A DNA stretch of 64,000 nt, from positions 296,001 to 360,000 of the forward strand of contig JAODUP010000133.1 of the NCBI GenBank assembly GCA_025642065.1, written 5' to 3'. Shown here in pieces: positions 63,196 to 64,000 of this stretch. The notes beneath the pieces were generated by a model, which was given only the letters and a program-made list of their open reading frames with translations, was not told the origin of the DNA and ran no database searches. The DNA is from Paralvinella palmiformis. Taxonomy: Eukaryota; Annelida; Polychaeta; Terebellida; Alvinellidae. The number at the start of each line of letters is the position of its first letter. The stretch's first letter is position 1. Both the position numbers and the translations under genes were made by a program.

Positions 63196-63261
63196 CATTA
63201 ACACTTACATGTGGTCTTACCAATATACTGGAACCAAAATGATCCAAAACTTTGGTTCCTT

Positions 63262-63289
63262 TAATATATATATATATATATATATATAT
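63262..63289. repeat. (TA)n microsatellite
   Basis: 28-bp TA run adjoining the MITE at the right edge. Confidence 0.9.
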
Positions 63290-64000
63290 CAGGTATGGGG
63301 TCAAATACATTGAAATGTATTTAAATACAAATACTTTTCATCAAATATATTCATTTGTAAATGTATTTAAATACAAATACTTTTGGATGTATTTCAAATA
63401 CAAATACTTTTCAAATGAAAAGAACAAATTCATTGTTTTTCCTTTGCTTTTTATTCTGATACACACATAACATCACAGCATCAACTAGATTTGATTACAC
63501 CTGAGAAACATGAGATGTTCAAAATTCCTGTAGGAATGTCAGGGTGTATCAGCTGGAATAATGAAATATATATGCTGGAAGGTTAGTCCTTTTATAGGAA
63601 AGATGAGCTCTGCTCATTGGATTTACTCACAAAATGTTTCATATTATCCTTTGATCCCTTCTAATTATACTACATATAATTGAGGATAATTTCCCTTTGA
63701 TTGACAAGGAAGCAATCAGAAGTCATTACATCACAGATATAATTAATTGCAATTCCCTATGATCACAGAGAGAAGACAATTCCTTCATGGTTTTGTGTGT
63801 ACAATTCAGTGGTCAGATTATTTCCTGAAACAAATCATGTTAGTGACAAAATAGTCGGATCAAAACATGAAATAATTTTAGAAAAGTATTTTAGTGTGTT
63901 TTAAGATGTATTTGAAAAATCAAATACTTTATGAAAGTATTTAAATACAGATACTTTTCTTTATGGTATGCTCAAATACAAATGTATTTGTCCCCATACC
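63290..64000 (+). mobile_element. hAT-like MITE (ATTTAAATAC family), reaches window edge
   Basis: Left end CAGGTATGGGGTCAAATACA. The right end, reverse-complemented from the window edge, reads GGTATGGGGACAAATACATT, so the terminal repeats match apart from one base over at least 18 bp. The final bases (expected TG to complete CAG) would lie just beyond 64000. Subterminal regions are packed with GTATTTAAATAC-type palindromes. No transposase; internal sequence is AT-rich. Confidence 0.75.

Overview
The window looks like nuclear DNA of a lophotrochozoan animal, most likely a mollusc. It is AT-rich, with GT-AG introns of 0.1-3.5 kb, long dinucleotide microsatellites, tRNA-derived SINEs, non-LTR (jockey/CR1/L2-like) retrotransposon fossils and many small DNA-transposon derivatives. 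The phylum is inferred from overall character; no gene here proves it. I see no prokaryotic, organellar or CRISPR features.

Five protein-coding genes can be read. (1) 2739-4082 (+) is an uninterrupted ORF for a 447-residue immunoglobulin-superfamily receptor with a tyrosine-rich tail. (2) 18266-19267 (+) is a three-exon gene for a 93-residue single-pass membrane protein that I do not recognise. (3) 21499-24212 (-) is a four-exon homologue of small acidic protein (SMAP, human C11orf58). (4) 31055-36401 (+) is ribosomal protein eL42 (RPL36A), five exons, 106 residues, with a 5'TOP-like start and ETS and NRF1-like promoter motifs. (5) 40865-45584 (-) is the mitochondrial Fe-S scaffold ISCU, five exons, 166 residues. 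For genes 2-5 every exon junction keeps frame and the deduced proteins are full length. eL42 and ISCU converge tail to tail. Together genes 2-5 form a housekeeping block at 18-46 kb.

Layout: 0-8.5 kb holds microsatellites, two inverted copies of a pogo-like element, three SINEs and the Ig receptor. 8.5-14 kb holds a decayed jockey/CR1-type LINE (-) and the 3' end of an L2-type LINE (+). 14-17.4 kb holds a palindromic minisatellite, a long hairpin and a PIF/Harbinger-like element. 17.4-45.7 kb is the gene block, whose introns and flanks carry hAT-like MITEs, SINEs and a 780-bp dispersed repeat. 45.7-64 kb is gene-poor: large TA/GACA microsatellites, a decayed hAT/ZMYM1-like transposase, a broken THAP-transposase relic, an orphan antisense ORF, duplicated modules and a complete-looking MITE that reaches the right edge.

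The most unusual observations are a SINE that carries a 39-bp exact copy of the nearby hAT-like coding sequence, a MITE nested in a SINE with a readable 8-bp target duplication, several MITE families that share one palindromic subterminal architecture, and the receptor tail that combines Grb2-, PI3K- and Crk-type SH2 motifs. No complete novel multi-gene system was evident.
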